A DNA stretch of 56,092 nt from JAGSOU01 sp049974865 (GCA_049974865.1 JBNGCX010000021.1:1-56092); one strand, 5' to 3'. Counted from the first letter of the stretch, positions 1 to 7,586 are shown. The notes: generated from the sequence alone by a model not told the origin. A program made the numbers and translations.

Positions 1-78
1 GAAGAGAAGCTGCGCTTCGCCATCCGCGAAGGCGGCCGCACCGTCGGCGCCGGCGTCGTCTCCAAGATCATCGAGTAA
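1..78 (+). CDS. tuf: elongation factor Tu, C-terminal end (partial)
   Basis: Only the last 25 codons and the TAA stop are inside the window. The peptide ends in REGGRTVGAGVVSKIIE, the typical C-terminus of EF-Tu domain III. EF-Tu carries aminoacyl-tRNA to the ribosome. Its place directly before rpsJ is the usual alphaproteobacterial order (fusA-tuf-rpsJ). The 55-base gap to rpsJ holds only a GC-rich stem-loop (91-111) without a U-tract. Confidence 0.95.
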   Translation, partial: EEKLRFAIREGGRTVGAGVVSKIIE

Positions 79-90
79 CCGAAACTGGCC

Positions 91-111
91 GGGCGGGCCA
101 TGCGCCCGCCC
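91..111 (+). other. stem-loop between tuf and rpsJ
   Basis: An 8-bp GC stem (GGGCGGGC pairing with GCCCGCCC) closes a 5-base loop. There is no downstream T-run, so this looks like an mRNA-stability or processing hairpin rather than a terminator. Confidence 0.5.
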
Positions 112-133
112 ATCAGCCTGAAGGGCAAAGACA

Positions 134-442
134 ATGCAAAGCCAAAATATCCGCATTCGGCTGAAGGCCTTTGACTACCGCGTTCTGGATGCCAGCACGC
201 AGGAGATCGTCAACACGGCCAAGCGGACCGGCGCCCAAGTGCGCGGGCCCATTCCGCTGCCGAACAAGATCGAGAAATACACGGTTCTTCGCGGTCCGCA
301 TATCGACAAGAAGTCCCGTGACCAGTGGGAAATCCGCACGCACAAGCGGCTTCTCGACATCATCGACCCGACCCCGCAAACCGTGGACGCGCTCATGAAG
401 CTCGACCTGGCCGCCGGCGTCGACGTCCAGATCTCGGTTTAA
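134..442 (+). CDS. rpsJ: 30S ribosomal protein S10
   Basis: This 102-aa protein has the standard S10 length and sequence (N-terminus QNIRIRLKAFDYRVLD, later GPIPLPNKIEKYTVLR and SRDQWEIRTHKRL). S10 is a small-subunit head protein and also serves as NusE, the partner of NusB and NusG in antitermination. It is the first gene of the S10 operon here, 55 bases after tuf. The only purine-rich sequence before the ATG is AAGGGCAAAG. rplC follows after 15 bases with an AAGGAGG ribosome site, so the two are co-transcribed. Confidence 0.98.
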   Translation: MQSQNIRIRLKAFDYRVLDASTQEIVNTAKRTGAQVRGPIPLPNKIEKYTVLRGPHIDKKSRDQWEIRTHKRLLDIIDPTPQTVDALMKLDLAAGVDVQISV

Positions 443-457
443 GGAGGGCACTTAGAG

Positions 458-1177
458 ATGCGCTCTGGAGTGATCGCCAAGAAGGTGGGCATGACCCGCC
501 TGTTCATGGAAGACGGCAAGCAGATTCCTGTGACCGTTCTTCAACTCGACAACCTGCAGGTGGTGGCGCAGCGCACCGCCGAGACCGATGGCTACACCGC
601 CGTCCAGCTGGGTGCTGGCACGGCCAAGGCCAAGCGCGTTTCGGCCCCGATGCGCGGCCATTTCGCCAAGGCCAGCGTTGCGCCCAAGCGCAAGGTCGCG
701 GAGTTCCGCGTGGCGCCTGAGAACCTGATCGCCGTCGGTGAGGAAATCACCGCTGACCACTATCTTGAAGGTCAGTATGTCGACGTGTCGGGCACCTCGA
801 TCGGTAAGGGGTTCGCCGGTGCCATGAAACGGCACAATTTCGGCGGCCTGCGCGCCTCGCACGGCGTGTCGATCTCGCACCGCTCGCACGGCTCGACCGG
901 TCAGTGTCAGGACCCGGGCCGCGTGTTCAAGGGCAAGAAGATGGCCGGCCACATGGGCGCTGCCCGCGTGACCACGCAAAACCTGCAGGTCGTCAAGACC
1001 GACGCCGACCGTGGCCTGATCATGGTCAAGGGCGCCGTTCCCGGTTCCAAGGGCGGCTGGGTCACCATCAAGGACGCGGCCAAGAAGCCGCGCCCCGAGA
1101 ACGTGGTTCTGCCCGCGGCGCTGAAATCGGCCAAGGCACCTGCCGAAGAGGCTCCGGCTGAAGGAGACGCAGAATGA
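458..1177 (+). CDS. rplC: 50S ribosomal protein L3
   Basis: L3 binds 23S rRNA early in assembly, and its loop approaches the peptidyl-transferase centre. The start MRSGVIAKKVGMTRLF and the central loop GQCQDPGRVFKGKKMAGHMG are L3 signatures. A Gln sits in the loop where PrmB methylates enterobacterial L3. At 239 aa it is about 30 residues longer than E. coli L3; the excess is an Ala/Glu-rich tail after the globular domain, common in alphaproteobacteria. An AAGGAGG site precedes the ATG. Its stop overlaps the rplD start (ATGA), indicating translational coupling. Confidence 0.98.
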   Translation: MRSGVIAKKVGMTRLFMEDGKQIPVTVLQLDNLQVVAQRTAETDGYTAVQLGAGTAKAKRVSAPMRGHFAKASVAPKRKVAEFRVAPENLIAVGEEITADHYLEGQYVDVSGTSIGKGFAGAMKRHNFGGLRASHGVSISHRSHGSTGQCQDPGRVFKGKKMAGHMGAARVTTQNLQVVKTDADRGLIMVKGAVPGSKGGWVTIKDAAKKPRPENVVLPAALKSAKAPAEEAPAEGDAE

Positions 1178-1791
1178 AACTCGACGTGATCAAGCTGGAC
1201 GGCGGCAAGGCCGGTTCGGTCGAGCTGGACGAGGCCCTGTTCGGGCTGGAGCCGCGGGCCGACATCCTGCACCGCGTGGTCCGCTGGCAGCGCAACAAGG
1301 CGCAGCAGGGCACCCACAAGGTCAAGACCCGTTCCGAGACCAGCTACTCGACCAAGAAGATCTACCGCCAGAAGGGCACCGGCGGCGCACGCCACGGTGA
1401 CCGCAACGCGCCGATCTTCCGCAAGGGTGGTATCTACAAGGGCCCGACGCCCCGCAGCCACGCCCACGACCTGCCGAAGAAATTCCGCAAGCTGGGCCTG
1501 AAACACGCACTGTCCGCCAAGGCGAAAGCCGGCGAGCTGGTGGTGATCGAGGCGGCCGAGTCGGAAGCCAAGACCGCCGCCTTGGCCAAGCAGGTCAAGA
1601 ACCTGGGCTGGAAGCGCGCGCTGATCATCGACGGGGCCGAGGTGAACGAGAACTTCGCCAAGGCCGCGCGGAACATCGAGGGTCTCGATGTGCTGCCGTC
1701 GATGGGCGCCAATGTGTATGACATCCTCAAGCGTGACACGCTGGTGCTCACCAAGGCGGGTGTCGAAGCTCTGGAGGCTCGACTGAAATGA
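1174..1791 (+). CDS. rplD: 50S ribosomal protein L4
   Basis: This 205-aa L4 shows the exit-tunnel loop region rich in Arg/Lys/Gly (KIYRQKGTGGARHGDRN) followed by APIFRKGG and PRSHAHDLPKK. In E. coli L4 lines the nascent-peptide tunnel and represses its own S10 operon at the leader mRNA. That leader would lie upstream of rpsJ or tuf, so the mechanism cannot be judged here. The start overlaps rplC by 4 bases and the stop overlaps rplW by 4 bases (both ATGA), forming a translationally coupled trio. Confidence 0.98.
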   Translation: MKLDVIKLDGGKAGSVELDEALFGLEPRADILHRVVRWQRNKAQQGTHKVKTRSETSYSTKKIYRQKGTGGARHGDRNAPIFRKGGIYKGPTPRSHAHDLPKKFRKLGLKHALSAKAKAGELVVIEAAESEAKTAALAKQVKNLGWKRALIIDGAEVNENFAKAARNIEGLDVLPSMGANVYDILKRDTLVLTKAGVEALEARLK

Positions 1792-2084
1792 GCGCGAAAC
1801 CGGAACATTACGACGTGATCCGCAAGCCGGTCATCACCGAGAAGGCCACCATGGCGTCGGAAAGCGGCGCGGTCGTCTTCGAAGTGGCGATGGATGCGAA
1901 CAAGCCGCAGATCAAAGAGGCTGTCGAAAGCCTGTTTGGCGTGAAGGTGAAGGCGGTCAACACCACCATCACCAAGGGCAAGACCAAGCGCTTCCGCGGC
2001 CTGGCCGGCAAGCGCAAGGATGTGAAAAAGGCCTACGTGACCCTCGAAGAGGGCAACACGATTGACGTGACCACGGGTCTTTAA
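1788..2084 (+). CDS. rplW: 50S ribosomal protein L23
   Basis: This 98-aa protein carries the L23 pattern (YDVIRKPVITEKATM near the N-terminus, VNTTITKGKTKRFRG in the middle, ending in EEGNTIDVTTGL). L23 sits at the tunnel exit, where it docks trigger factor and SRP. It is coupled to rplD by a 4-base overlap. The following 124-base gap before rplB holds two hairpins, the first resembling a leaky terminator. L2 synthesis may therefore be uncoupled from the genes before it. Confidence 0.97.
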   Translation: MSAKPEHYDVIRKPVITEKATMASESGAVVFEVAMDANKPQIKEAVESLFGVKVKAVNTTITKGKTKRFRGLAGKRKDVKKAYVTLEEGNTIDVTTGL

Positions 2085-2101
2085 TACACAACGCAGGTCG
2101 C

Positions 2102-2134
2102 CGGCCCCGGATTCGCTCCGGGGCCGCGCTTTTC
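2102..2134 (+). terminator. terminator-like hairpin between rplW and rplB
   Basis: A perfect 10-bp stem (CGGCCCCGGA with TCCGGGGCCG, loop TTCGC) is followed by CGCTTTTC. The T-run is short and interrupted, so partial termination or RNA processing is as likely as full stop. Confidence 0.55.
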
Positions 2135-2168
2135 ATTCGGGGACCTCCGATAAAGGGCCCTTAACACC

Positions 2169-2184
2169 GGGGTCGAAAGACCCC
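2169..2184 (+). promoter_or_regulatory. GAAA-tetraloop hairpin in rplB leader
   Basis: GGGGTC-GAAA-GACCCC forms a 6-bp stem capped by a GNRA tetraloop 25 bases before the rplB ATG. GNRA-capped hairpins are typical rRNA-like protein or RNA contact elements. A role in L2 autoregulation is inference only. Confidence 0.4.
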
Positions 2185-2208
2185 CGCAGCTAACGGAAGA
2201 CAGAAAGC

Positions 2209-3051
2209 ATGGCACTCAAGTCGTACAAACCGACGACGCCTGGCCAGCGCGGGCTGGTTCTGATCGACCGTTCGGAGCTCTGGAAAGGGCGCCCGGTCAA
2301 ATCCCTCACCGAGGGTCTGACCAAGAAGGGCGGCCGGAACAACACCGGACGGATCACGATGCGCCGCCGCGGCGGTGGCGCGAAGCGTCTGTATCGCATC
2401 GTCGACTTCAAGCGGAACAAATTCGATGTGTCCGCCACCGTCGAGCGGATCGAATACGACCCGAACCGCACCGCCTTCATCGCGCTGATCAAGTACGAAG
2501 ACGGCGAACAGGCCTATATCCTCGCCCCCCAGCGTCTGGGCGTGGGCGACAAGGTGATCGCGTCCGCCAAGGCCGACGTGAAGCCGGGCAACGCGATGCC
2601 CTTCACCGGCCTGCCGATCGGCACCATCGTGCACAACATCGAGCTGAAGCCCGGCAAGGGCGGCCAGATCGCGCGCGCCGCGGGCACCTATGCCCAGTTC
2701 GTCGGCCGTGACGGCGGCTATGCCCAGATCCGCCTTTCCTCGGGCGAGCTGCGCATGGTTCGCCAGGAGTGCATGTGCACCATCGGCGCTGTGTCGAACC
2801 CCGACAACAGCAACCAGAATTTCGGTAAAGCGGGCCGCAACCGCCACAAGGGCATCCGCCCGTCGGTGCGCGGTGTCGTTATGAACCCGATCGACCACCC
2901 GCATGGCGGTGGTGAGGGCCGCACCTCGGGTGGCCGTCACCCGGTGACCCCCTGGGGCAAGCCGACCAAGGGTGCACGTACCCGCAACACGAACAAGGCG
3001 TCGCAGAAGCTGATCATCCGCTCGCGTCACGCCCGGAAGAAGGGTCGCTAA
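2209..3051 (+). CDS. rplB: 50S ribosomal protein L2
   Basis: L2 is needed for subunit association and peptidyl-transferase activity. The 280-aa product has MALKSYKPTTPGQRG at the start, the RRRGGGAKRLYRIVDF segment and the conserved C-terminal NPIDHPHGGGEGR motif with the functionally important His. It ends in KLIIRSRHARKKGR. Translation starts at ATG after a GGAAGACAG stretch. A structured 124-base leader separates it from rplW, and rpsS follows after 3 bases, so L2, S19, L22, S3 and L16 form the next tight block. Confidence 0.98.
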   Translation: MALKSYKPTTPGQRGLVLIDRSELWKGRPVKSLTEGLTKKGGRNNTGRITMRRRGGGAKRLYRIVDFKRNKFDVSATVERIEYDPNRTAFIALIKYEDGEQAYILAPQRLGVGDKVIASAKADVKPGNAMPFTGLPIGTIVHNIELKPGKGGQIARAAGTYAQFVGRDGGYAQIRLSSGELRMVRQECMCTIGAVSNPDNSNQNFGKAGRNRHKGIRPSVRGVVMNPIDHPHGGGEGRTSGGRHPVTPWGKPTKGARTRNTNKASQKLIIRSRHARKKGR

Positions 3052-3054
3052 CAT

Positions 3055-3333
3055 ATGGCACGTTCTGTTTGGAAAGGCCCTTTTGTTGATTCCTACGTTC
3101 TCAAGAAAGCTGAGAAGGCACGGGAATCGGGCCGAAAGGAAGTTATCAAGATCTGGTCGCGCCGCTCGACGATCCTGCCCCAGTTCGTGGGCCTGACCTT
3201 CGGCGTCTACAACGGCCGCAAGCACATCCCCGTGCTGGTGACCGAGGACATGATCGGCCAGAAATTCGGTGAATACTCGCCGACCCGGACCTACTACGGT
3301 CACGCGGCCGACAAGAAAGCGAAGAAGAGGTAA
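3055..3333 (+). CDS. rpsS: 30S ribosomal protein S19
   Basis: This 92-aa S19 shows MARSVWKGPFVD at the N-terminus, IKIWSRRSTILPQFVG, and the C-terminal GEYSPTRTYYGHAADKKAKKR. It sits in the head of the 30S subunit and contacts S13. It starts 3 bases after rplB, so it is probably translated by ribosomes arriving from rplB; the upstream AAGAAGGG inside the rplB end may serve as its ribosome site. rplV begins 5 bases after its stop. Confidence 0.98.
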   Translation: MARSVWKGPFVDSYVLKKAEKARESGRKEVIKIWSRRSTILPQFVGLTFGVYNGRKHIPVLVTEDMIGQKFGEYSPTRTYYGHAADKKAKKR

Positions 3334-3338
3334 GCGTC

Positions 3339-3719
3339 ATGGGCAAGGCAAAGAACCCCCGCCGCGTGGCCGAGAACGAAGCAATGGCGAAAACCCGCAT
3401 GCTTCGCACCTCCCCGCAGAAACTGAACCTGGTTGCGCAGATGATCCGCGGCAAGAAGGTCGACAAGGCCCTTTCGGACCTGACCTTCTCGAAGAAGCGG
3501 ATCGCGGAAGACGTGAAGAAATGCCTTCAGTCGGCCATCGCGAACGCCGAGAACAACCACAACCTCGATGTGGACGAGCTGATCGTGGCCGAGGCCTATG
3601 TCGGCAAGAACCTGACCATGAAGCGCGGTCGCCCGCGTGCCCGTGGCCGGTTCGGCAAGATCATCAAGCCGTTTTCCGAGCTCACCATCAAGGTGCGTCA
3701 AGTTGAGGAGCAAGCCTAA
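3339..3719 (+). CDS. rplV: 50S ribosomal protein L22
   Basis: This 126-aa L22 shows TSPQKLNLVAQMIRGKKVDKA, then the tunnel-loop region AEAYVGKNLTMKRGRPRARGR. L22 binds 23S rRNA early, and its beta-hairpin forms part of the exit-tunnel constriction where macrolide-resistance changes arise. The 5-base gap from rpsS and the 1-base overlap (TAATG) with rpsC place it firmly within the block. Confidence 0.98.
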   Translation: MGKAKNPRRVAENEAMAKTRMLRTSPQKLNLVAQMIRGKKVDKALSDLTFSKKRIAEDVKKCLQSAIANAENNHNLDVDELIVAEAYVGKNLTMKRGRPRARGRFGKIIKPFSELTIKVRQVEEQA

Positions 3720-4426
3720 TGGGTCATAAGGTCAATCCGATCGGCATGCGCCTCCAGGTCAACCGCACCTGGGACAGCCGCTGGTACGCCGATACCAAGG
3801 ATTACGGTGATCTTCTGCTCGAAGACATCAAGATCCGCGAATTCATCAAGGACGAGTGCAAGCAGGCCGGCGTGGCCCGCGTGATCATCGAGCGCCCGCA
3901 CAAGAAGTGCCGGGTGACGATCCACACGGCCCGCCCCGGTGTCATCATCGGCAAGAAAGGCGCGGACATCGAAGCCCTGCGCAAGAAAGTCGCCGCGATG
4001 ACCGACAGCGAGCTGCACCTCAACATCGTCGAGGTTCGCAAGCCCGAGCTGGACGCCCAGCTGGTCGCCGAAAGCATCGCGCAGCAGCTTGAGCGCCGCG
4101 TGTCCTTCCGTCGTGCCATGAAGCGCTCGGTCCAGAACGCCATGCGCATGGGCGCGCTGGGGATCCGGGTGAACGTGGCGGGCCGCCTGGGCGGCGCCGA
4201 GATCGCGCGGACCGAATGGTACCGCGAGGGCCGCGTGCCGCTGCACACCCTGCGGGCGGATATCGACTACGCGCATGCCGAGGCGTCCACGCCCTACGGC
4301 ATCATCGGCATCAAAGTCTGGATCTTCAAAGGCGAGATCATGGAGCACGATCCCAGTGCCCGCGATCGCCGTCAGCAGGAGCTCCAGGAAGGTCCCGCGC
4401 CGCGTGGCGCCGGCGGCCGCCGCTAA
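3719..4426 (+). CDS. rpsC: 30S ribosomal protein S3
   Basis: S3 forms part of the mRNA entry site and has helicase-like activity together with S4 and S5. The 235-aa product starts MGHKVNPIGMRL and carries a KH domain around residues 40-110 with the GxxG-type loop IIGKKGADIEALRKK. Its C-terminal domain contains AEIARTEWYREGRVPLHTLRA (cited here in part). The start shares one base with the rplV stop. rplP follows after 13 bases with an AAGGAG site. Confidence 0.98.
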   Translation: MGHKVNPIGMRLQVNRTWDSRWYADTKDYGDLLLEDIKIREFIKDECKQAGVARVIIERPHKKCRVTIHTARPGVIIGKKGADIEALRKKVAAMTDSELHLNIVEVRKPELDAQLVAESIAQQLERRVSFRRAMKRSVQNAMRMGALGIRVNVAGRLGGAEIARTEWYREGRVPLHTLRADIDYAHAEASTPYGIIGIKVWIFKGEIMEHDPSARDRRQQELQEGPAPRGAGGRR

Positions 4427-4439
4427 GGAGAACTGACAG

Positions 4440-4853
4440 ATGCTTCAGCCTAAGCGTACAAAATTCCGCAAAATGCACAAAGGCCGCATCCGCGGCCAGG
4501 CAAAAGGCGGTTTTGACCTGAACTTCGGCCAGTTCGGCCTGAAGGCCATCACCCCCGAACGTGTCACCGCGCGTCAGATCGAGGCAGCTCGCCGCGCCAT
4601 GACCCGCCACATGAAACGTCAGGGACGTGTCTGGATCCGCATCTTCCCCGACGTGCCGGTCACCTCGAAACCGACCGAAGTGCGTATGGGTAAAGGTAAG
4701 GGTTCGGTCGACTACTGGGCCGCCAAGGTTAAGCCCGGCCGCGTCATGTTCGAGATCGACGGCGTGTCCGAGGGCGTCGCCCGCGAGGCCCTGCGCCTGG
4801 CCGCGATGAAACTGCCGCTGAAAACGCGCATCGTGGTCCGCGAGGACTGGTAA
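4440..4853 (+). CDS. rplP: 50S ribosomal protein L16
   Basis: L16 organises the A-site tRNA region of the 50S subunit. The 137-aa product matches the family throughout (MLQPKRTKFRKMHKGR, ARQIEAARRAMTRHMKRQG, VRMGKGKGSVDYW). Arg82 in VRMGKGKG aligns with E. coli L16 Arg81, the residue hydroxylated by the 2-oxoglutarate oxygenase YcfD/RoxA. This matters because the next gene is itself a putative 2-oxoglutarate oxygenase. A strong terminator starts 30 bases after the stop, closing the first half of the S10 cluster. Confidence 0.98.
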   Translation: MLQPKRTKFRKMHKGRIRGQAKGGFDLNFGQFGLKAITPERVTARQIEAARRAMTRHMKRQGRVWIRIFPDVPVTSKPTEVRMGKGKGSVDYWAAKVKPGRVMFEIDGVSEGVAREALRLAAMKLPLKTRIVVREDW

Positions 4854-4882
4854 GAAATCGTCCCTCTTCGGGATGAACCAAG

Positions 4883-4912
4883 GCCCCCGCCGAGCGATCG
4901 GCGGGGGCTTTC
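4883..4912 (+). terminator. rho-independent terminator after rplP
   Basis: An 11-bp perfect stem (GCCCCCGCCGA with TCGGCGGGGGC) is capped by a GCGA tetraloop and followed by TTTCT. It is one of the clearest terminators in the window and lies in the middle of the ribosomal cluster. Confidence 0.8.
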
Positions 4913-4976
4913 TCGACGTCGCTGATCGCCGATTGCGCCCCTCGCGCCCGGGCCTTTGCTGGGATAAGACAAATCC

Positions 4977-5597
4977 ATGTCACAGATTGAATCGCTCTTC
5001 GTCACCCGCATCTATCGGGCCGCGCTGTCCGAGTTCGACCCCAAGATAGATGCGGCAGAACTCGAGGCTTCCTGCTATGGCATCGCCGAGGATGACGAGG
5101 CCGGGCAGACCTGGTGCGAGGAAAACGGTTACCCGGGCTACACCAGCTACGCGTCGTTGACCGATCTGCCGTGGCGCTTCCCGATCTTCGAAGACCTCGT
5201 GAGGGTGCTCGACCAGCATGTCGCGGCCTTTGTCGAAGACCTGGAATTCGATCTCGACGGCAAGGAGCTAAAGCTGGAGGACATCTGGATCAACATCCTC
5301 CCCGAGGGCGGCATGCATGCCTCGCACATCCATCCGCATAGCGTGATCAGCGGCACCACCTACGTGTCGATGCCCAAGGGGGCAGGGGCGATCAAGTTCG
5401 AGGATCCCCGCTCGGCCCGGATGATGGCGGCGCCCGTGCGCAGGAAGGATGCCCGGCGCGAGCAGCAGGGATTCGTCTATTACACGCCCGAGGTGGGCGA
5501 CGTGCTGCTGTGGGAAAGCTGGCTGCGCCACGAGGTCCCGATGAACATGGCCGAGGAAGAGCGGATCAGCGTCAGCTTCAATTACAGCTGGGGCTGA
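4977..5597 (+). CDS. putative 2-oxoglutarate/Fe(II) oxygenase (TIGR02466-like) inside the ribosomal cluster
   Basis: This 206-aa protein resembles the TIGR02466 / 2OG-FeII_Oxy_5 family. The metal-binding stretch is visible as SHIHPHSVISGTTYVSMPKG around residues 116-137. It is followed by FEDPRSARMM, the distal GDVLLWESWLRHEVPMN with a candidate second His ligand, and the 2-oxoglutarate-binding Arg in ERISVSFNYSWG. Such enzymes hydroxylate proteins or small molecules using O2 and 2-oxoglutarate. It sits alone between the rplP terminator and rpmC, on the same strand. The substrate is unknown; a ribosomal protein is a reasonable guess from position only. No strong ribosome site is visible before the ATG. 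Base composition resembles its neighbours. Confidence 0.8.
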   Translation: MSQIESLFVTRIYRAALSEFDPKIDAAELEASCYGIAEDDEAGQTWCEENGYPGYTSYASLTDLPWRFPIFEDLVRVLDQHVAAFVEDLEFDLDGKELKLEDIWINILPEGGMHASHIHPHSVISGTTYVSMPKGAGAIKFEDPRSARMMAAPVRRKDARREQQGFVYYTPEVGDVLLWESWLRHEVPMNMAEEERISVSFNYSWG

Positions 5598-5694
5598 GCG
5601 CCGTTCCGGAGGCGCTCTGGCGGCGCATTAGGGGCCCGGAGGGGCCGTGTGCGGGCCGGATTCCATAAATACTGGGGGTATGGGTGTTTTCTCC

Positions 5695-5723
5695 TTGCCC
5701 TCCCGCTCACCCTCCCTTATAGC
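5695..5723 (+). promoter_or_regulatory. candidate sigma-70 promoter for the rpmC-rpmD block
   Basis: TTGCCC (-35) and TATAGC (-10) are separated by exactly 17 bases, about 115 bases before rpmC. Each box matches consensus at 4 of 6 positions. The location fits a need to restart transcription after the terminator downstream of rplP. Confidence 0.45.
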
Positions 5724-5837
5724 AACGCAACTCACGGACCCCGTTTCGAGGGGATTCGTGTGTTTGTCATCTATCCACCAGGTCGAAGGTGACCCGAACC
5801 GGGGGCCTTCTGGTGATGTTGAAAAAAGGAAAAGGCG

Positions 5838-6041
5838 ATGAACGCCCAGGAACTGCGTGACAAGACGCCGGACCAGCTGCGCGAAGAGCTGGCCGCGCTG
5901 AAGAAAGAAGCCTTCAACCTGCGTTTCCAGCAGGCGACCGGCGCCCTCGAGAACACCGCTCGCATGCGCACCGTCCGTCGTGACGTCGCCCGTGTGAAAA
6001 CCGTTCTCAACCAAAAAGCCGCCGAAGCGGCAGCCGAATAA
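5838..6041 (+). CDS. rpmC: 50S ribosomal protein L29
   Basis: L29 is a small two-helix protein at the tunnel exit beside L23. The 67-aa product shows MNAQELRDKTPDQLREELAA and the LRFQQATGALENTARMRTVRR helix (in shortened citation), typical of the family. A GGAAAAGG site precedes the ATG. It opens the spc-type half of the cluster (rpmC-rpsQ-rplN...), separated from rplP by nearly 1 kb that carries the oxygenase gene. Normally rpmC follows rplP directly. Confidence 0.97.
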   Translation: MNAQELRDKTPDQLREELAALKKEAFNLRFQQATGALENTARMRTVRRDVARVKTVLNQKAAEAAAE

Positions 6042-6056
6042 GAGGAGCGCCGAGAT

Positions 6057-6287
6057 ATGCCCAAACGTATCCTGCAAGGCACCGTGACCAGCGACAAGAA
6101 CGACCAGACCGTCACGGTTTCGGTTGAGCGCCGCTTTACGCACCCGGTTCTGAAAAAGACCATCCGTAAGTCCAAGAAGTACCGGGCTCACGATCCGAAG
6201 AATGAATTCAAGACCGGCGACACTGTCCGCATCCAGGAATGCGCGCCGGTCTCGAAGACGAAACGCTGGGAGGTTATCGCCAACTGA
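6057..6287 (+). CDS. rpsQ: 30S ribosomal protein S17
   Basis: This 76-aa S17 shows MPKRILQGTVTSDKNDQTV, the OB-fold core VERRFTHPVLKKTIRKSKKY and the conserved HDPKNEFKTGDTVRIQECAP (split citations). S17 is a primary 16S rRNA-binding protein. It begins 15 bases after rpmC with an AGGAG site. The C-terminus SKTKRWEVIAN is the standard end. A 63-base gap leads to rplN. Confidence 0.97.
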   Translation: MPKRILQGTVTSDKNDQTVTVSVERRFTHPVLKKTIRKSKKYRAHDPKNEFKTGDTVRIQECAPVSKTKRWEVIAN

Positions 6288-6350
6288 GCGGTAACATTCC
6301 GGTTTGAGCGAAACCCTGGGGCAGCGTCCCCATAGGTCGGGAGAAACCAC

Positions 6351-6719
6351 ATGATCCAGATGCAGACCAATCTGGATGTCGCTGACAACTCCGGCGCACG
6401 CCGGGTGCAGTGCATCAAGGTCCTGGGTGGTTCCAAGCGTAAATACGCCTCCGTCGGCGACATCATCGTCGTCTCGGTGAAGGAAGCCATCCCGCGCGGC
6501 CGCGTGAAGAAAGGTGACGTCCGCAAGGCCGTCGTCGTGCGCACCGCCAAAGAGGTCCGTCGCGAAGACGGCACCGCGATCCGCTTCGACCGCAACGCGG
6601 CGGTGATCCTGAACAACGCAGGCGAGCCGATCGGCACCCGTATCTTCGGGCCCGTGGTGCGTGAGCTGCGCGCGAAGAACTTCATGAAGATCATCTCGCT
6701 CGCCCCGGAGGTGCTGTAA
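6351..6719 (+). CDS. rplN: 50S ribosomal protein L14
   Basis: L14 lies at the subunit interface, forms bridges with 16S rRNA and is the docking site of the silencing factor RsfS. The 122-aa length is the bacterial standard. Signature segments are MIQMQTNLDVADNSGARRV, CIKVLGGSKRKYASVGD and RIFGPVVRELRAKNFMKI. A GGGAG site lies before the ATG. rplX begins one base after the stop codon. Confidence 0.98.
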   Translation: MIQMQTNLDVADNSGARRVQCIKVLGGSKRKYASVGDIIVVSVKEAIPRGRVKKGDVRKAVVVRTAKEVRREDGTAIRFDRNAAVILNNAGEPIGTRIFGPVVRELRAKNFMKIISLAPEVL

Positions 6720-6720
6720 G

Positions 6721-7026
6721 ATGGCTGCCAAACTGAAAACAGGTGACAAGGTCATCGTGCTGGCCGGCAAGGACAGGGGCAAAGAGGGTACCATTACCTC
6801 TGTCGACCCGAAGGCCGGCAAAGCCGTGGTTGAAGGCATCAACATGGCCATCCGTCACACCCGCCAGTCGCAGACCAGCCAGGGCGGCCGCCTGCCGAAG
6901 GCGATGCCGATCGACCTGAGCAACCTGGCGCTGCTCGACAGCAAGGGCAAGGCCACCCGTGTCGGCTTCCGCATGGAAGAGGGCAAGAAGGTGCGCTACG
7001 CCAAGACCACCGGGGAGACTGTCTGA
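6721..7026 (+). CDS. rplX: 50S ribosomal protein L24
   Basis: L24 is one of the two assembly initiators of the large subunit. The 101-aa product has the KOW motif at the N-terminus (LKTGDKVIVLAGKDRGKEG) and the VVEGINMAIRHTRQSQTSQGG stretch (in part). It starts one base after the rplN stop and its own stop shares a base with the rplE start (TGATG), showing translational coupling. Confidence 0.97.
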   Translation: MAAKLKTGDKVIVLAGKDRGKEGTITSVDPKAGKAVVEGINMAIRHTRQSQTSQGGRLPKAMPIDLSNLALLDSKGKATRVGFRMEEGKKVRYAKTTGETV

Positions 7027-7586
7027 TGCTGGACGCTGCTACCTATACCCCCCGCCTCAAGGCGCTGTACAAGGACCAGATCCGCGCGGCCCTGAAGGAA
7101 GAGTTCGGTTACAAGAACGACATGCAGATCCCGCGCCTGGACAAGATCGTCCTGAACATCGGGGTCGGCGATGCCGTCAAGGACACCAAGAAGGTGAAGG
7201 CCGCGCAAGAGGCGCTGACCCTGATTGCCGGCCAGCAGGCCGTCGTCACCCGCGCCAAGAAGTCGATCGCCGGCTTCCGCGTGCGTGAGGACATGCCGCT
7301 GGGCACCAAGGTGACCCTGCGCGGCGACCGGATGTACGAATTCCTGGATCGCCTGATCACCATCGCAATGCCCCGTATCCGCGACTTCCGCGGCATCTCG
7401 GGCAAGTCGTTCGACGGCCGTGGCAACTACGCCATGGGCCTGAAGGAACACATCGTCTTCCCGGAAATCGACTTCGACAAGGTCGTCGATATGCTGGGCA
7501 TGGACATCGTGATCGCCACCACCGCGAACACCGACGCGGAAGCCAAGGCGCTGTTGAAAGCCTTCAACATGCCCTTCAACAGCTGA
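7026..7586 (+). CDS. rplE: 50S ribosomal protein L5
   Basis: L5 binds 5S rRNA and forms the central protuberance. The 186-aa product shows KLDKIVLNIGVG-like IPRLDKIVLNIGVGDA, RAKKSIAGFRVREDMPLG and RDFRGISGKSFDGRGNY, all family signatures. Translation is coupled to rplX by a one-base overlap. rpsN follows after 18 bases with a GGGAGAGGAAG ribosome site. Confidence 0.98.
   Translation: MLDAATYTPRLKALYKDQIRAALKEEFGYKNDMQIPRLDKIVLNIGVGDAVKDTKKVKAAQEALTLIAGQQAVVTRAKKSIAGFRVREDMPLGTKVTLRGDRMYEFLDRLITIAMPRIRDFRGISGKSFDGRGNYAMGLKEHIVFPEIDFDKVVDMLGMDIVIATTANTDAEAKALLKAFNMPFNS

Noticed and set aside
2161..3303. 380-codon open frame on the minus strand opposite rplB and rpsS
   Set aside because: It is antisense to two clear ribosomal genes; long antisense frames are expected in GC-rich DNA.
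5647..5841. 64-codon frame before rpmC
   Set aside because: No ribosome site, overlaps the candidate promoter and runs into the rpmC start; composition is not protein-like.
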